64,000 bases of DNA, taken from Zeugodacus cucurbitae. Taxonomy: Eukaryota; Arthropoda; Insecta; Diptera; Tephritidae. Where the stretch lies: the NCBI RefSeq assembly GCF_028554725.1, contig NC_071672.1, positions 32,570,944 to 32,634,943 on the forward strand. Direction: 5' to 3'. The first letter of the stretch is position 1. Each line of letters begins with the position of its first letter. This document shows positions 33,315-43,979 of this stretch, one piece after another. Below the pieces are notes generated by a model. That model saw only the letters and a list, made by a program, of their open reading frames with translations, searched no databases and was not told where the DNA came from. The position numbers and the translations under genes were made by a program.

Positions 33315-35442
33315 GTTTGACTACAGGCACCAGCCCTAAAACTATTTGACTATTTCAACATTTTTTTTGCATTCCTTGCCAAATGAATTTTGGCACTTAA
33401 ACTGAGTATTCTACATACATATATTATATGTCGTCTATTTAAACTTTCTCTATCTCACATTTCCATATAAATACTGAATAATATGCGTAGTAATAATAAT
33501 ATTAATATTTATTTGTAAACAAAACTCAAAGCAACGGTTTAAATTTTACATATACATAAATGTACTTATGATTTTCCACTTGGACTTTCGGCGTTTTAAG
33601 GCACTCGCGATTGCAAATGCCAACACTTTTCTAACAACTGTTAATGAGAAATTTTTGTGTGTACAAATTTTGTTTTCGAAAACAACTACTCTATCTCTTT
33701 ACTCTTTGATTCTCAAACGCTCAGTTTTTTATTATGATCTATGTTTGATTGTATTGTGTAATTACCGTTCGCTTCTTTGTTATCAAGGCCGCTCGGTTTT
33801 TTCTCGTACCTTTTTGGGGACCATCTAACCTGAGACAATTGCAATGATTTTGCAATGTTTTTGTATAACACTAAAAAGTAACGCTAGACAACGTCTAGTC
33901 TACATTTTTAAAAGAGCACAGATTTTAACGTTGCCTACCATATTTATGAATGTTGTGCTAACAATTGAAATTTTTTGTAATTGTAGGAGGTCTTGTACAT
34001 ACATATATACCCAGCAGTGAAAGTCATCTATGCGAATGCATGTAATAAAAATAATTAATAACTTAAAACAAGTAATAAAAAAAAACTTAAAAATTGTAAC
34101 AATTTTATTAGTAGTTTAAAAAAATTCACTTTTTTTGTACAAAAAATTTTACAAATTTGACTAAACTCAGTTGCAGACAGTAATATAATCCTACTGAAGC
34201 AACTTTTTAAAATAATTATTTATTTATAAGTCGTTAAAATTGTGTCAAATTTCGCTCTACTGACTATATACAAAACTATAGCAATTCAACTGCAGGGTAT
34301 GTACATATAGGCTTTCATAATAAATTAGGAAACACTTAACATTAGGAAAAAACCACTTTTTGATTTTTTTTTTGTTATATTCCACAACGTTACTAAAAAA
34401 CTGGTTTTAATATACAACTGCATATAGATATAAATAAATATATATCAACTAAAAGTTTATAACCATTTTTAGTCATATAATATGCGTAAACATATCAAAC
34501 AGCAATATTTTTTTTTTATAATAGTAATGCATTTTATTTATAATTTTTACAGAATTTTTATTTATTTTTTTCCAAAAACATTTAAATTTTTCAACACCTG
34601 CTCACAATCATCAATTCATACATAAATTTGCTTTTAACAATGTTATGTTATGTTACGTCATTAAGACATAACGAGCAAAGCACAACATTTTTTGCGAGAA
34701 AATCTTTTATTTATCTTCGATTAAATGAAGTTTATTAAGTAAGAAATTGTTTTATTTTGTTGTATGTACATTTTGTCGTTTTCCTAACAAATGCTTAACT
34801 TTTCAGCTAATTAAATAAATATATCGTGGAAATTTTGTGTACTTTTTATGTACCATATATGTATGTGCAACAAACTACTGCCGCAATTACTAAAATCTGT
34901 GTGCTTTACTTTCCATTGCCAAAATTTTATTTTTTTTTAACTCCCAGCACCTAACCACTAAACAACAATAAACAATAAATTTTTGTATCACATATATGTG
35001 TCGTATGTATAAATATTAAATCTATATTCTGCTTGCGCTCACTGAATGGCAGAATATGCGCGTGTTTTCAATTGACGTACTTACAAATGTCAGCGTGTCA
35101 ATTGAAAAGCGTCGTTAATTATTTTGCTAGTTTTTGCGGATACAATCTAATGATGTTGTCCGAAACAAAACAAACAATAAACTGTTGTATGACAATTGAA
35201 AAATTATTTATACAATATCATTTCTTTTCCCATTTTTGACAACGCAAACATTAAACTCCGTTTGATATCAATGCATAAATCAAAATGGATTACTACATCA
35301 ACGGCGACATTGAATTTAACAATCTACGGCTTGAAATAATATATAAATATTAAAAAAAAATATAAATTTGAAAATTTATACTTTCTATAATAAAAAAAAA
35401 AATAATTAATTAATCACTGAAACATAATGAAATAAATAACAG
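33315..35442 (+). other. bt: bt intron, nothing recognised
   Basis: 2.1 kb of very AT-rich DNA with long A/T runs. A short open segment after an AG at 33986 runs to a stop without a usable donor and is not called. Confidence 0.55.
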
Positions 35443-35568
35443 AAGCAAGAATCCTTTTTGAGTCCGCTTATCGATCAATTCGCCAAGGAAGGTAAAGACA
35501 AGAAGGTTATATTCGAAGCGCGTTTCAGTAAGCCCAATTGTAAACCCAAATGGATGTTGCGAAAAGAT
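35443..35568 (+). CDS. bt: Projectin exon: start of second Ig of the stretch
   Basis: A 126-nt exon, 42 codons, phase 0 both sides; acceptor aaataacag, donor gtaagt. The peptide runs from KQESFLSPLIDQFAKEGKD through the Ig B-strand region (ARFSKPNCKPKWMLRKD). It is the first half of an Ig domain whose second half is in the exon at 42819, 7.2 kb away, because a nest of transposons separates the two. Although its length would keep frame, skipping it would remove half of an Ig fold. Confidence 0.93.
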
Positions 35569-36025
35569 GTAAGTATACATAAAGTTATAGCTTAGCATTA
35601 CTGTTATTAACGCGCCAGCAACGTCATATACCTTCGTAAAAGAATTATAAATGAAAAAAATGTACCAGAATTTAAAGTGTCAAAACGATATATTTTATAT
35701 TATATTTTGTTAATATATATTTTAATTTATGGTTTCATAAGCTGTGGTAAAGAGAAACAAATAAGCAATTAGTGTGATTAAAGGGTGATTCGAGCTTCCC
35801 TACTTTTTTAAAGAAAAAAAAAACACAGAAAATTAAAATTTAATGGGGAATGTTTATTATCACTTGAAAGAACATCCTCAGGCATTTATTTTTTTTAAAA
35901 TATCACTTTCAAAGGTTGTCCGGGGCTACGTCTCAGTTGGTCCATCCGTCGAGTCCAATTTTCAGCGACTTTTTCGAGGATTTCAACTGGTAACTGAATC
36001 GAAGCGGGATTGTCCGCATAGACTT

Positions 36026-36044
36026 TAGGTTAGGTTAGGTTAGG
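36026..36044 (+). repeat. (GGTTA)n tail of the LOA-like element
   Basis: About four GGTTA units sit exactly at the 3' end of the retrotransposon. They overlap the 12-bp target duplication by a few bases, so the exact border is ambiguous. Confidence 0.75.
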
Positions 36045-36141
36045 TTTGTCGGCAGATCTCTGCAAGACAGAAAGATCTCACTTAGACAGCCTGGCGCTGT
36101 CCATTGTGGTACCAATAAAACTCCCCGTGGATCAAAGAACT

Positions 36142-37243
36142 TTAAGATTCAGCAAACCGCTTGGAATCCGTTATAAATTCCTTAAGACTGGTAATATCGA
36201 TTATAGCCAATTCGCTAAGATCGTCGAAAAAGGGCTTTCGGAGGTGTTTCAACCTCAGTCTGGCAAAAGCTGGACAGTGCAGTAGGAAATGCTTAGATGA
36301 TTCCATCTCGCCTTCCTCCATACAGCTTTGGCAACTAGCATCTGCCACGATCCCAAGTCTAACCGCATGGGTACCCATTGGACAATGCCCAGTAAGTACC
36401 CCTATGATTGCGCTGGGATGGACCTTGCCCAGAGAAAGGAGTTGAAAGGACCGCTTACGCTCCACAGAGGGCCAAAAGGACCTCGCCACTGCACAAGTAC
36501 TGGTAGTTGACCAGCGCTTGACGAGCTTATGCGTAGTCTGCATGTCTAGCGCTCTTGCGCAGGTGGACCATGGACTACCAATGCACTCCCATTCCGACGT
36601 CAAAGTAGCTAGGGTACCCTCCCTTGCAAGCTTGTCCGCTATGCAGTTACCAGCGGTGACCGGGTACCCACACTAGTCGGATTGCAAAATAGCTGGAGGC
36701 TATTGATAAGGATCTAAGACACTCCTTAACTAGCACAGAGCGTACCGTCATCGATTCCAATGCCAGTATTGCCGCCCTGCTGTCGGAGTGAATACATACC
36801 TCTCTAAAAGAGGTCACCATACGTAGCAGTGCGTCCACTGCTACTTTGATCGCAGCGACCTATGCTTGGAAGACACTACAGTGGTCAGGTAGCCTAAAGC
36901 TGGTATTGATAGAAAGCTTTCTGCAGAAAACTCCCCCTCCCACCTTTCCCCTAAGCTTCGATCCATCCGTGAAAAAGCTGACTGCACTTTTCCTCCATTG
37001 ACTTCTACCCACCCACATATCCCTCGTAGGTACATGTGTAGAGAAGAAGCCTCTAGGGGACGGTTCCGCAGTGCAGTGGTCCAAGTTGTCAGGGATGCAA
37101 TCGAACCGACGGAGAATCTCAGAATGCCCCTGCTTGGGACCGATCATGTACCCAGCGTCTCTGAGTCTGACAGCGACCTTTGCCGCAGTGCACCTACCGG
37201 CGATATCAACAGGTGCGACGTGTAAAATGGCATTTAGAGCCAT
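36142..37243 (-). pseudogene. LOA-like element RNase H and C-terminal part, frameshifted
   Basis: Three overlapping frames carry consecutive pieces. 36860-37243 contains FFTDGSKLRGKVGGG, the first catalytic Asp block of RNase H. 36647-36838 contains EVCIHSDSRAAILALES and RLVWVPGH. 36142-36603 contains the C-terminal CQSCMEEGEMESSKHFLLHC motif. At least two frameshifts separate them, so no protein could be made in one piece. RNase H would remove RNA from the RNA/DNA hybrid. Confidence 0.85.
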
Positions 37244-37352
37244 TGTTGGTGTTGTCCTTAGCGCTCCGCTGATTCCAATGAGAGCCGCTCCAGCTGCTTA
37301 GCTAGTGTGACTTTCTCGAGTGCCCTCCACCAGACCACAACGCCATAGAACA

Positions 37353-39443
37353 TTATAGGTTTAATAATGGTCTCATACAACCATAAAACCACTTTCGGTG
37401 AGAGACCCCACCTTTTTCCAATAGCCCCTCTACAGCAGTAAAGCGGGTTACCATTTCTAGGTAACCTTGGGTCATTTCATATACGGTGTTTAGGAATTTT
37501 CCTTTGACCAAAAGGGCTACATCGTCAGCATAGGCCGTCACTCGACAGCCTTGATTTTCAAGTTCCTCCAGTAGGTCGTTCACCACCAGGATCCAGAGCA
37601 AAGGGGAGAGAGCAAAGACAGTTCTGTCGCTGAGCAGACCGTAAATGAGGTGCTTAAGGTTCGCTTCTACCCCAAAATCGTTTAATGCAGCAATGACCGC
37701 TTCCGGTCTTACATTGTTAAAGGCCCCCTCGATATCGAGGAAGGTACCTACCGCGTAATCATTATTTAAAAGGGCTTCCTCTATCCACGACACTACAGAG
37801 TGCAAGGCGGTGTCCACCGACCTGCCCTTACAGTAGGCGTGTTGAGCTTTAATAAGCTTATTTCCAGGAATTTTGTTCCTGATGTACAGATCCATGAGCC
37901 TCTCCAGCGTCTTCAAGAGGAACGAGGAGAGGCTAATTGGCCTGAAATCTTTTGCAGTAACATGAGAGCTTTTACCAGCTTTTGGGATGAAAGACACCTT
38001 AACCTGTCTCCAAGCCTCCGGAATATGACCCAGTCTGACGCAGTTCGCGTAGATCGGTGCCAGCCAGCTGCATGATACCTTGGCAGCTCGCTGTAGCTGC
38101 GCAGGTATAATGCCGTCTAGTCCGGGTGACTTGAAAGGTTTGAAAGAATTCAACGACCAGGTTAGGTGGCGGTCATCCAGAAGATTTACGAAGGCGCTTT
38201 CGCCCCCTTGAAGCTCTCCGAGGGAAGCTCTTTCCACAGATTGGTTTTTTGGGAAATGAGCATCCAAAAGTAGCTTTAGTGACTCCTCACTGCTCGAGGT
38301 CCACTCTCCAGCACCATCTCTCAAGTAACCCACGGATATTGGGCTCTGGGACAGAATACGCCTAAATCTCGAAGACTCCTGGCAGCCTACCACGCTTTCG
38401 CAGCAGGCTCTCCAAGAAGACCGTTTGGCCTTCTTCAATTCAGACTTAAAAATGGCAAGTCCCACCTTATACAAAGCCCAATCGTCACCTAGACCACTTC
38501 TACGGGCTTTATTGAAGAACCTTCGACTAGAAGATCTGAGCTCCGAAAGTTCCGGCGTCCACCAAAGAGGTTTAAATTTGCCTTTCTGAGATCTCAGAGG
38601 ACAGGAACTTTCAAGGGCCATCCTGCACCCAGAGCTGAACACTTCGACACACTCATCAATCGCATTGGCCGAGAGAACTGAGTCTCGTGGGGGCGCTGCC
38701 GGAAGAGCTGAACGAAGCTTCCTAAAATATAGATCCCAATTTGTATTCCTAAGGTTCCTAAAAGGTTTACGTACTGGACAGACTCTGTCCAGATTGAAAC
38801 TAATATACCTATGGTCCGAAAAGGGGTGATCATTGACAACCTTCCATTCCGAGATCAAGGGTACGGCGTCCCTAGATACTAGGGTAAGGTCGAGGACTTC
38901 CTCCCTACCCGCAGTCACGAACGTAGGGGAGTTCCCCCTATTGCATATAAATAAATCAACGCTACTTATAAAATCAAAGAGCGACTCACCTCTAACGTTT
39001 ATGTCCGAGCTTCCCCAGACAGTATGTCTTGCGTTGGCGTCCGAGCCAATGATGGCGTTGACTTTCCTCCGCCTGGCCTCCCAGAGAGCCTTTCTCAGTA
39101 TAGCGGGAGGTGGTTCCACCTCGTCGTCGTGCGGCATATAGGCCGAGATTAGCCAGAGTTCTCCGGCATCACCCTCCAATCTGGTGGTCACAACGTCTCC
39201 GCTACTGTAATTGGGTAAAAGGAAAACGTTAAGTTCATTACTGACAAGCATGCAAGCTCTGATTTTACCTGCGCAGCTAGCTGTCATAAGCTTGTGGCTC
39301 TTCGTCCTTAAACCCGATACACCGTTGCTGCTTAGCCACGGCTCCTGGATCAGGACGACGTCGGCCTCGTCCAATCCTAGACGAAGCAATAAGTTGGCGG
39401 ATGCCGCCTCTGCGTGTTGGAGATTAATTTGCAGAATCTTCAT
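37353..39443 (-). pseudogene. LOA-like endonuclease and reverse transcriptase, RT core deleted
   Basis: From MKILQINLQHAEAASANLLL (39443) it reads an APE-type endonuclease (LIQEPWLSSNGV, GSDANARHTVWG, NDHPFSDHRYISFNL), then an RT with KSPGLDGIIPAQLQ, FRPISLSSFLLKTLERLMD, motif A TFLDIEGAFNNV and motif C TAYADDVALLV. Between GLLSDRTVF and ALSPLLWILVVNDL the usual motif with the (R)GTPQGGVLSP-type block is missing: about 20-25 codons are deleted in frame. The protein is therefore open for 697 codons but lacks part of the RT active-site region. Confidence 0.85.
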
Positions 39444-39915
39444 CCTCCAAACTCTTCTCCAACAGTGCGTGTTCCGCACTCTCCATACACTTGGCTCGAT
39501 CCTCCTCGAACAGTTTGCCGAGATTGAAGACGGATCCATCTCCAATACTCGCCGTGTCCGAGTGGTATGAGTCAACATCCATGACCGTTTGGGCATCAAT
39601 TTAGACATAGACTTTAGAATTTTCATATCCCTACAGGAAAGGGTCTAACGGTGTGATATCACATGATCCTGATGGCCAATCTATCGCCCCAAAACGTGTT
39701 ATCTGCTCACATTTTTCTTGTTTTCTCAATGAATTAATTGAATGATGCGATGTGTGGGAAGTGGCGCCGTCTTGTTGAATCCAGATGTCGCCGAAATCAC
39801 GGGCTTCCACTTTGAGGCATTAAATGGTCGGTTATCATGGCGCGATAACGGTCGCCGTTGACAGTTATGTTCTCATGGGCAGCATTTTTGAAGAAAAATT
39901 GACCGATGATTCCAC

Positions 39916-41074
39916 CATTGTATAGAGAAGTAGAGAAACTCCAAAAACCCACCTCCAGAAACTACTTTTGACATTTAAGCCAATATGGCCGCCTATGTTG
40001 AGCTAATTCATATTCCCCAAAAAGGGTTTCATATAATAAAAAAATTGTGTATTATTGTTTATTACCATTCGAATTTTTGGTAGTATTATGATGTTATTTA
40101 GTATTACGAAATTAAAATATATTAATTCTGATAAGGATGAATACCCAACATAATTATTTGAATATATTTTATTTAATTGAAACAAGAAGATTTATTTTAC
40201 TATAAGTGGGTTTCTCGAAATAGCGTTGTAGTGCGATATGGTACTTTATGTATTTATCTACTTTATGTATTTGTCTATATTTAGACAATACATTATATGA
40301 ACACATTTTTTTCTTTTAAATATTAATTGTATGTCATGTATGGCCACTTTATAGCAGCAGACCTATATACGACGTTAAGGTTTTTTTCAAATTGTGTAGA
40401 AATTATTTTCCTAGTTACTGCATTCAAATATAGAAATATTTGTCCCTTTTAAACAGCTAACGCTAAATCATATAAATCAAAAAAATTTACGCTATATTTT
40501 CAAATGAGTACAATACATTATATATTACCTGTATTAAATTAAATTCTGTTCATTGTGCCCTTTTTCACAATTAATACGTAGTTTCTTCCTTTTTATAACT
40601 TGTTCGTTTTATTCTTTTGGCATCCTATTCCAATAAAGTTTTAATTATGAAAAGCAAAAACAACAACTAGAGAAACTGTCAAATAACTTGCATGGTTGCT
40701 CAATTCTTGCTACCATATTTCTGTGGTGAATAATTATGCCACCACATTCGATAAAATGAAGCCCAAATAAATGTTTTCATTATTCTTAAATTTGGAAGTA
40801 GAACGAGATATTGCAACAATTTGTGAAAAAAGGAACTCATTTTTTATCGAAAATGCATTAAATGCTTTCAAATAATCAATATATTTGGTGCAACTTTTCA
40901 ATAAATTTCGCAAAAATTCTACAATGCAACCATTTTCCGGTAAAAAGTCAGCCATCTTGGATGCCCAAAGAAACTCACCACCGGGGACTACTTGACAGTT
41001 CTCCATGAACCTCTGTCAGCTGTGGATTGTTAACGTTTTATCAGCTGATAGTTTCTCTACTTCTCTATACAATG
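39916..41074. mobile_element. 1.16-kb DNA element with 25-bp TIRs and 8-bp target duplication
   Basis: The ends are perfect inverted repeats (CATTGTATAGAGAAGTAGAG + aaact on the left; its complement on the right at 41050-41074). They are flanked by GATTCCAC at 39908-39915 and 41075-41082. Eight-base duplications fit hAT or P superfamily elements. Internal frames are short: the longest, 90 codons on the - strand at 40734-41006, has no motif I recognise. It is probably non-autonomous and inserted into the mariner relic. Confidence 0.82.
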
Positions 41075-41216
41075 GATTCCACCGACCCACAAACCACACC
41101 AAACTGTTGATTTTTCTGGATGATATGAATTTTGAATATGAATCTCCTGAATTTCTTCAAGTAACTTTTCTTCTCAAATGCGACAATTTTTCTTGATTAT
41201 ATACCCATTGTCCCAT

Positions 41217-41430
41217 TGTTGTAGACAAGACGAAAAAGTTCCTTCCTCTGAAAGTGTTAGATGTAGCACCCGCTGGTGGAAGCCAAAGAGGGAGACCTCC
41301 ACTCCGTTGGAAGGACCAGGTGGAGAAGGGTCTGACTTCACTTGGTATTACCAATTGGAGCCGAACTGTCAAAGCGAGGAATAAATGGCGTACTGTTGTG
41401 GACTCGGCAATAACCGCGTAAGCGATATCT
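41217..41430 (+). mobile_element. RTE-like 3' fragment in + orientation, divergent subfamily
   Basis: On the + strand: APAGGSQRGRPPLRWKDQV, then VKARNKWRTVVDSAITA, spread over two frames. This is the RTE C-terminus but differs from copies A-D, so it is another subfamily. cccattgt occurs on both sides (about 41205-41216 and 41450-41458), a possible target duplication of mariner sequence. Confidence 0.75.
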
Positions 41431-42066
41431 ACGCAAGCAAGAAGATGATGCCCATTGTGCCAGAATTGGGCTTCATCGTTGACCATAAGATGAGCGAAAC
41501 GCGCGAAATACATTATTTACAGAACGTGAATTTTCATAATAAAGTTGAACAATTTGTAAACGTTGTTCAGGCGTAAGTCTTTCCATGATGAAATACAAAA
41601 CAATACTGAACAAAAATAATATCACTGCTAAAGACGACTCACGCATGACCCCGCCATTTCATCCGATAGTTCTATACCACGTGGCATATTTACTATATAA
41701 GTGTTTAAATGTAATTAATTATATTTATATATATATTTTGAAAAAAAATTGGCACAGATAATTCTTTTACGAAGATACGTATGTATGTGTAGTTGCCTTT
41801 AGATACTAATAACTGTAAATAGTTATCTAAATGCGCCTTAAATTATATTTTTTTTATTTTTTCAATATTTCATACTAAAGTTCCATGTTTTTGTAATATG
41901 TATATAATTGTACGCAGCTTTACATTAGAGTTGAACACGTACTTTACCGTAAATGCTTGCAATAACATAAGCTATGGTAAACATTAAAGTACAATATTAG
42001 TTATTTAATATTTTAACATTTATACAATGACTATCAAACTGTTTGCCAACACTCACATTTTAAAGT

Positions 42067-42563
42067 TAACAGCCTTTTCGCACAGCCAAATTAATGTGAT
42101 ACATTAAGAATCTAATTGAGCGCAAAAAATAATTAAAATCGTTCTCTAGCCTCCCTATACCGAATATAATATTTTTCAGTTCTCTTATATCTACTAAATG
42201 TCGAAAATATTGGTTTATACCTGAGAGTCATAACGACGTCTAGCATTTTCGCACAGCCAAATTAATTTGATACATTAAGAAGATAATTGAGCTGATTTTG
42301 CTCTTTGCACTGACGGCTACTCAGCCGATCAGCTGTTATACATTTGTGTCTTTGCTATACATAAGAAGTTGGTAAGTTTCAGCAGCTGATTGCTATTTGA
42401 TCAATAAACACAGCCATATTTTCAGCGGGAGCAACAACCTCCTGCATTCCAGTTTCAACTCTATTTGTATTCGTTTATTTTGTATGGTAAATCGAGCTAA
42501 ATCAGCGCCTTAATTGAGCAAAGGCGGGTTAATTGAGCAATTAACTGCTGTGCGATAGGGCTA
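42067..42563. mobile_element. CTTTTCGCACAGC MITE: one complete copy and one left end
   Basis: The complete copy runs from 42240 (gcattttcgcacagccaa) to 42563 (gctgtgcgatagggctata), about 323 bp. A second left end starts at 42067 (cagccttttcgcacagcc). There are no coding frames. It is longer than the 20419-20600 copy, which looks like an internal deletion of this form. Confidence 0.7.
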
Positions 42564-42818
42564 TAAAACTCAAAAAGCGCGGATGAAAACAAAATTTTCT
42601 TGGAATCTTTTCGTTAACATATCGAATATAAAAACATTGCAAAATTGCAACTTTTTCACTTTTAATGGCAACATTTAGACACCTCTTTTCTTTAAAACAA
42701 AGGCACAATTCGTCGCCGTTTATATATAGTAGTATTTGTATTAACATACATATGTATAATGTGTGTATATTAAGTATTTGAAGCGTTCTCTTACTAACAA
42801 CATTTTATTCGAAAAAAG

Positions 42819-43518
42819 GAACTTTTCACTGGCAGCAAATATAAATTCAAGAATGAGAATGACACTTACCAGTTGATTGTCATGAACCCCAAAGTGGAAG
42901 ATGGCGGCAAGTATACCATAGAAATCGGTGGCGTTTCCAGCACTGCATTTTTGAACGTCGAAGAGGCTGATCCTAGCTATACATTTACTAAACCGCTTAA
43001 GAAGAAGATCGACGGATTTACACAACATGAGACAACTTTGGAGTGTGCCGTTAGCAGTAGCATGGCGAATGTCAGCTGGTTCAAAGATAATAAGAAAATC
43101 GAGTCTGATGATTCACGTTATCTAATATCGAAAGATATCAATGGCAATCTCAAGCTCATCATCAAAGATTCCGTACTTGAAGACACTGGTCAATACCGTT
43201 GTCAATTGGATAAGCAACCGGATAAAACTGAAACGGCAGTTAAAATTGTCGAATATCCATATAAATTTGTGAAAGTACTAAAATCGCTGCAATGCATTGA
43301 AAAGGACAATATAACGCTTGCGTGCGAAATTGATGATGCTACCGGCGAAGTGCAATGGTGGCGCGGCGATGAGGAAATCAAGGGTGATAAACGTATACAA
43401 ATCGTTAAAGATGGCCGCAAACGCAAGCTTATTATCAAAGATTGCAAGGTCAGTGATGCTGGACAATACAAATGTACAACAAATGCTGACAAAACTGAAG
43501 CTGAAATCATAATCAACT
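42819..43518 (+). CDS. bt: Projectin exon: Ig domains 2 (end), 3 and 4 of the stretch
   Basis: A 700-nt exon entered in phase 0 (acceptor cgaaaaaag) and left in phase 1 (donor gtaagt). It starts upstream of the first ATG: ELFTGSKYKFKNENDTYQLI completes the Ig begun at 35443 (PKVEDGGKYTIEIG is its D-x-G-x-Y site). Two whole Ig domains follow: YTFTKPLKKKIDGFT to KTETAVKIVEYP, with SVLEDTGQYRC; and FVKVLKSLQCIEKD to AEIIIN, with CKVSDAGQYKC. These are the stacked Ig domains that precede the Fn3/Ig core. Confidence 0.96.
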
Positions 43519-43625
43519 GTAAGTACTAAAAGTCGATTAAATACTAACTAGACGAATCCTGTAGACGTAACCTCACTGCCTAAAACCTAACCTTTGTGAC
43601 AATAACGCTACGTTTGTATTTTTAG

Positions 43626-43979
43626 ATCAAAATCGTTTCAATAAGAAGCTCAAAGACACAGACGCTGTGGAACGTGAGAAACTGGTGCTCGATATCGAAT
43701 TGCAAGATCAAACTGCACCTTGCGAATGGAAAATCAATGGTAAACCTATCGAACCAAATGAACGTATTGAAATTAAGAATCTTGGCGGTGGCAAGCACCA
43801 ACTCATTTTCAATAATCTTGAACTTACTGATGAGGGTGAAATAACCTGTGAATCTGGTAAATTGTCTTCAAGTTGCAAACTAACAGTACGCAAAGGTGAA
43901 AGCCGACCAAACATTGACTGTCCGGACGAATTTGCTGGTCCAATAATTGCGCCTGTCGTACTCGAAGTGCCATACAAAG
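43626..43979 (+). CDS. bt: Projectin exon: fifth Ig and start of sixth
   Basis: A 354-nt exon, phase 1 to phase 1. The split codon at its start gives II-N-Y-QNRFNKKLKD. The Ig domain runs through EKLVLDIELQDQTAPCEW, LELTDEGEITCESG and CKLTVRKGES, then the next Ig starts PNIDCPDEFAGPI. The donor gtaata at 43980 splits a Val codon that joins VPYK to VNGTRQTPV at 45279. Confidence 0.95.

Larger units (their letters stand above)
36029..39605 (-). mobile_element. LOA/I-type non-LTR retrotransposon, 12-bp target duplication
   Basis: Flanked by catagactttag at 36017-36028 and 39606-39617. It reads 5'-3' on the - strand: a remnant of ORF1 or leader, endonuclease, reverse transcriptase, RNase H, then a 3' tail of CCTAA repeats (ggttaggttaggttaggtt on +, 36026-36044). 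It is 5'-truncated (little lies before the endonuclease start near 39443), and the 3' third is shifted. RNase H with an R1/I-like RT suggests the LOA or a related clade. Confidence 0.9.
35780..41690 (-). mobile_element. Mariner-like element broken up by three later insertions
   Basis: Mariner-family sequence appears in four pieces (35780-36028, 39606-39915, 41075-41216, about 41431-41690) in the same order as in the copy at 27105 and the fragment at 30903. Between them sit a LOA-like retrotransposon, a TIR element of 1.16 kb, and an RTE-like fragment. The first two insertions are framed by target duplications of mariner sequence. The right terminal repeat was not found. Transposase sense is the - strand. 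Confidence 0.75.
35569..42818 (+). other. bt: bt intron (7.25 kb) carrying a nested transposon cluster
   Basis: The intron splits one Ig domain and holds the composite 35780-41690 plus MITE copies at 42067-42563. The remaining parts (35569-35779, 41690-42065, 42565-42818) are AT-rich with nothing else recognised. Acceptor ttattcgaaaaaag at 42818. Confidence 0.7.

Noticed and set aside
33986..34060. Open segment after ttgtag at 33986 (GGTCTTGTACATAC...) as another cassette exon
   Set aside because: It runs into a stop without a convincing donor, is AT-rich, and has no resemblance to projectin linkers.
36024..36044. Telomere-like GGTTA run as a true internal telomeric sequence
   Set aside because: It sits exactly at the 3' end of a retrotransposon within its target duplications, so it is an element tail.
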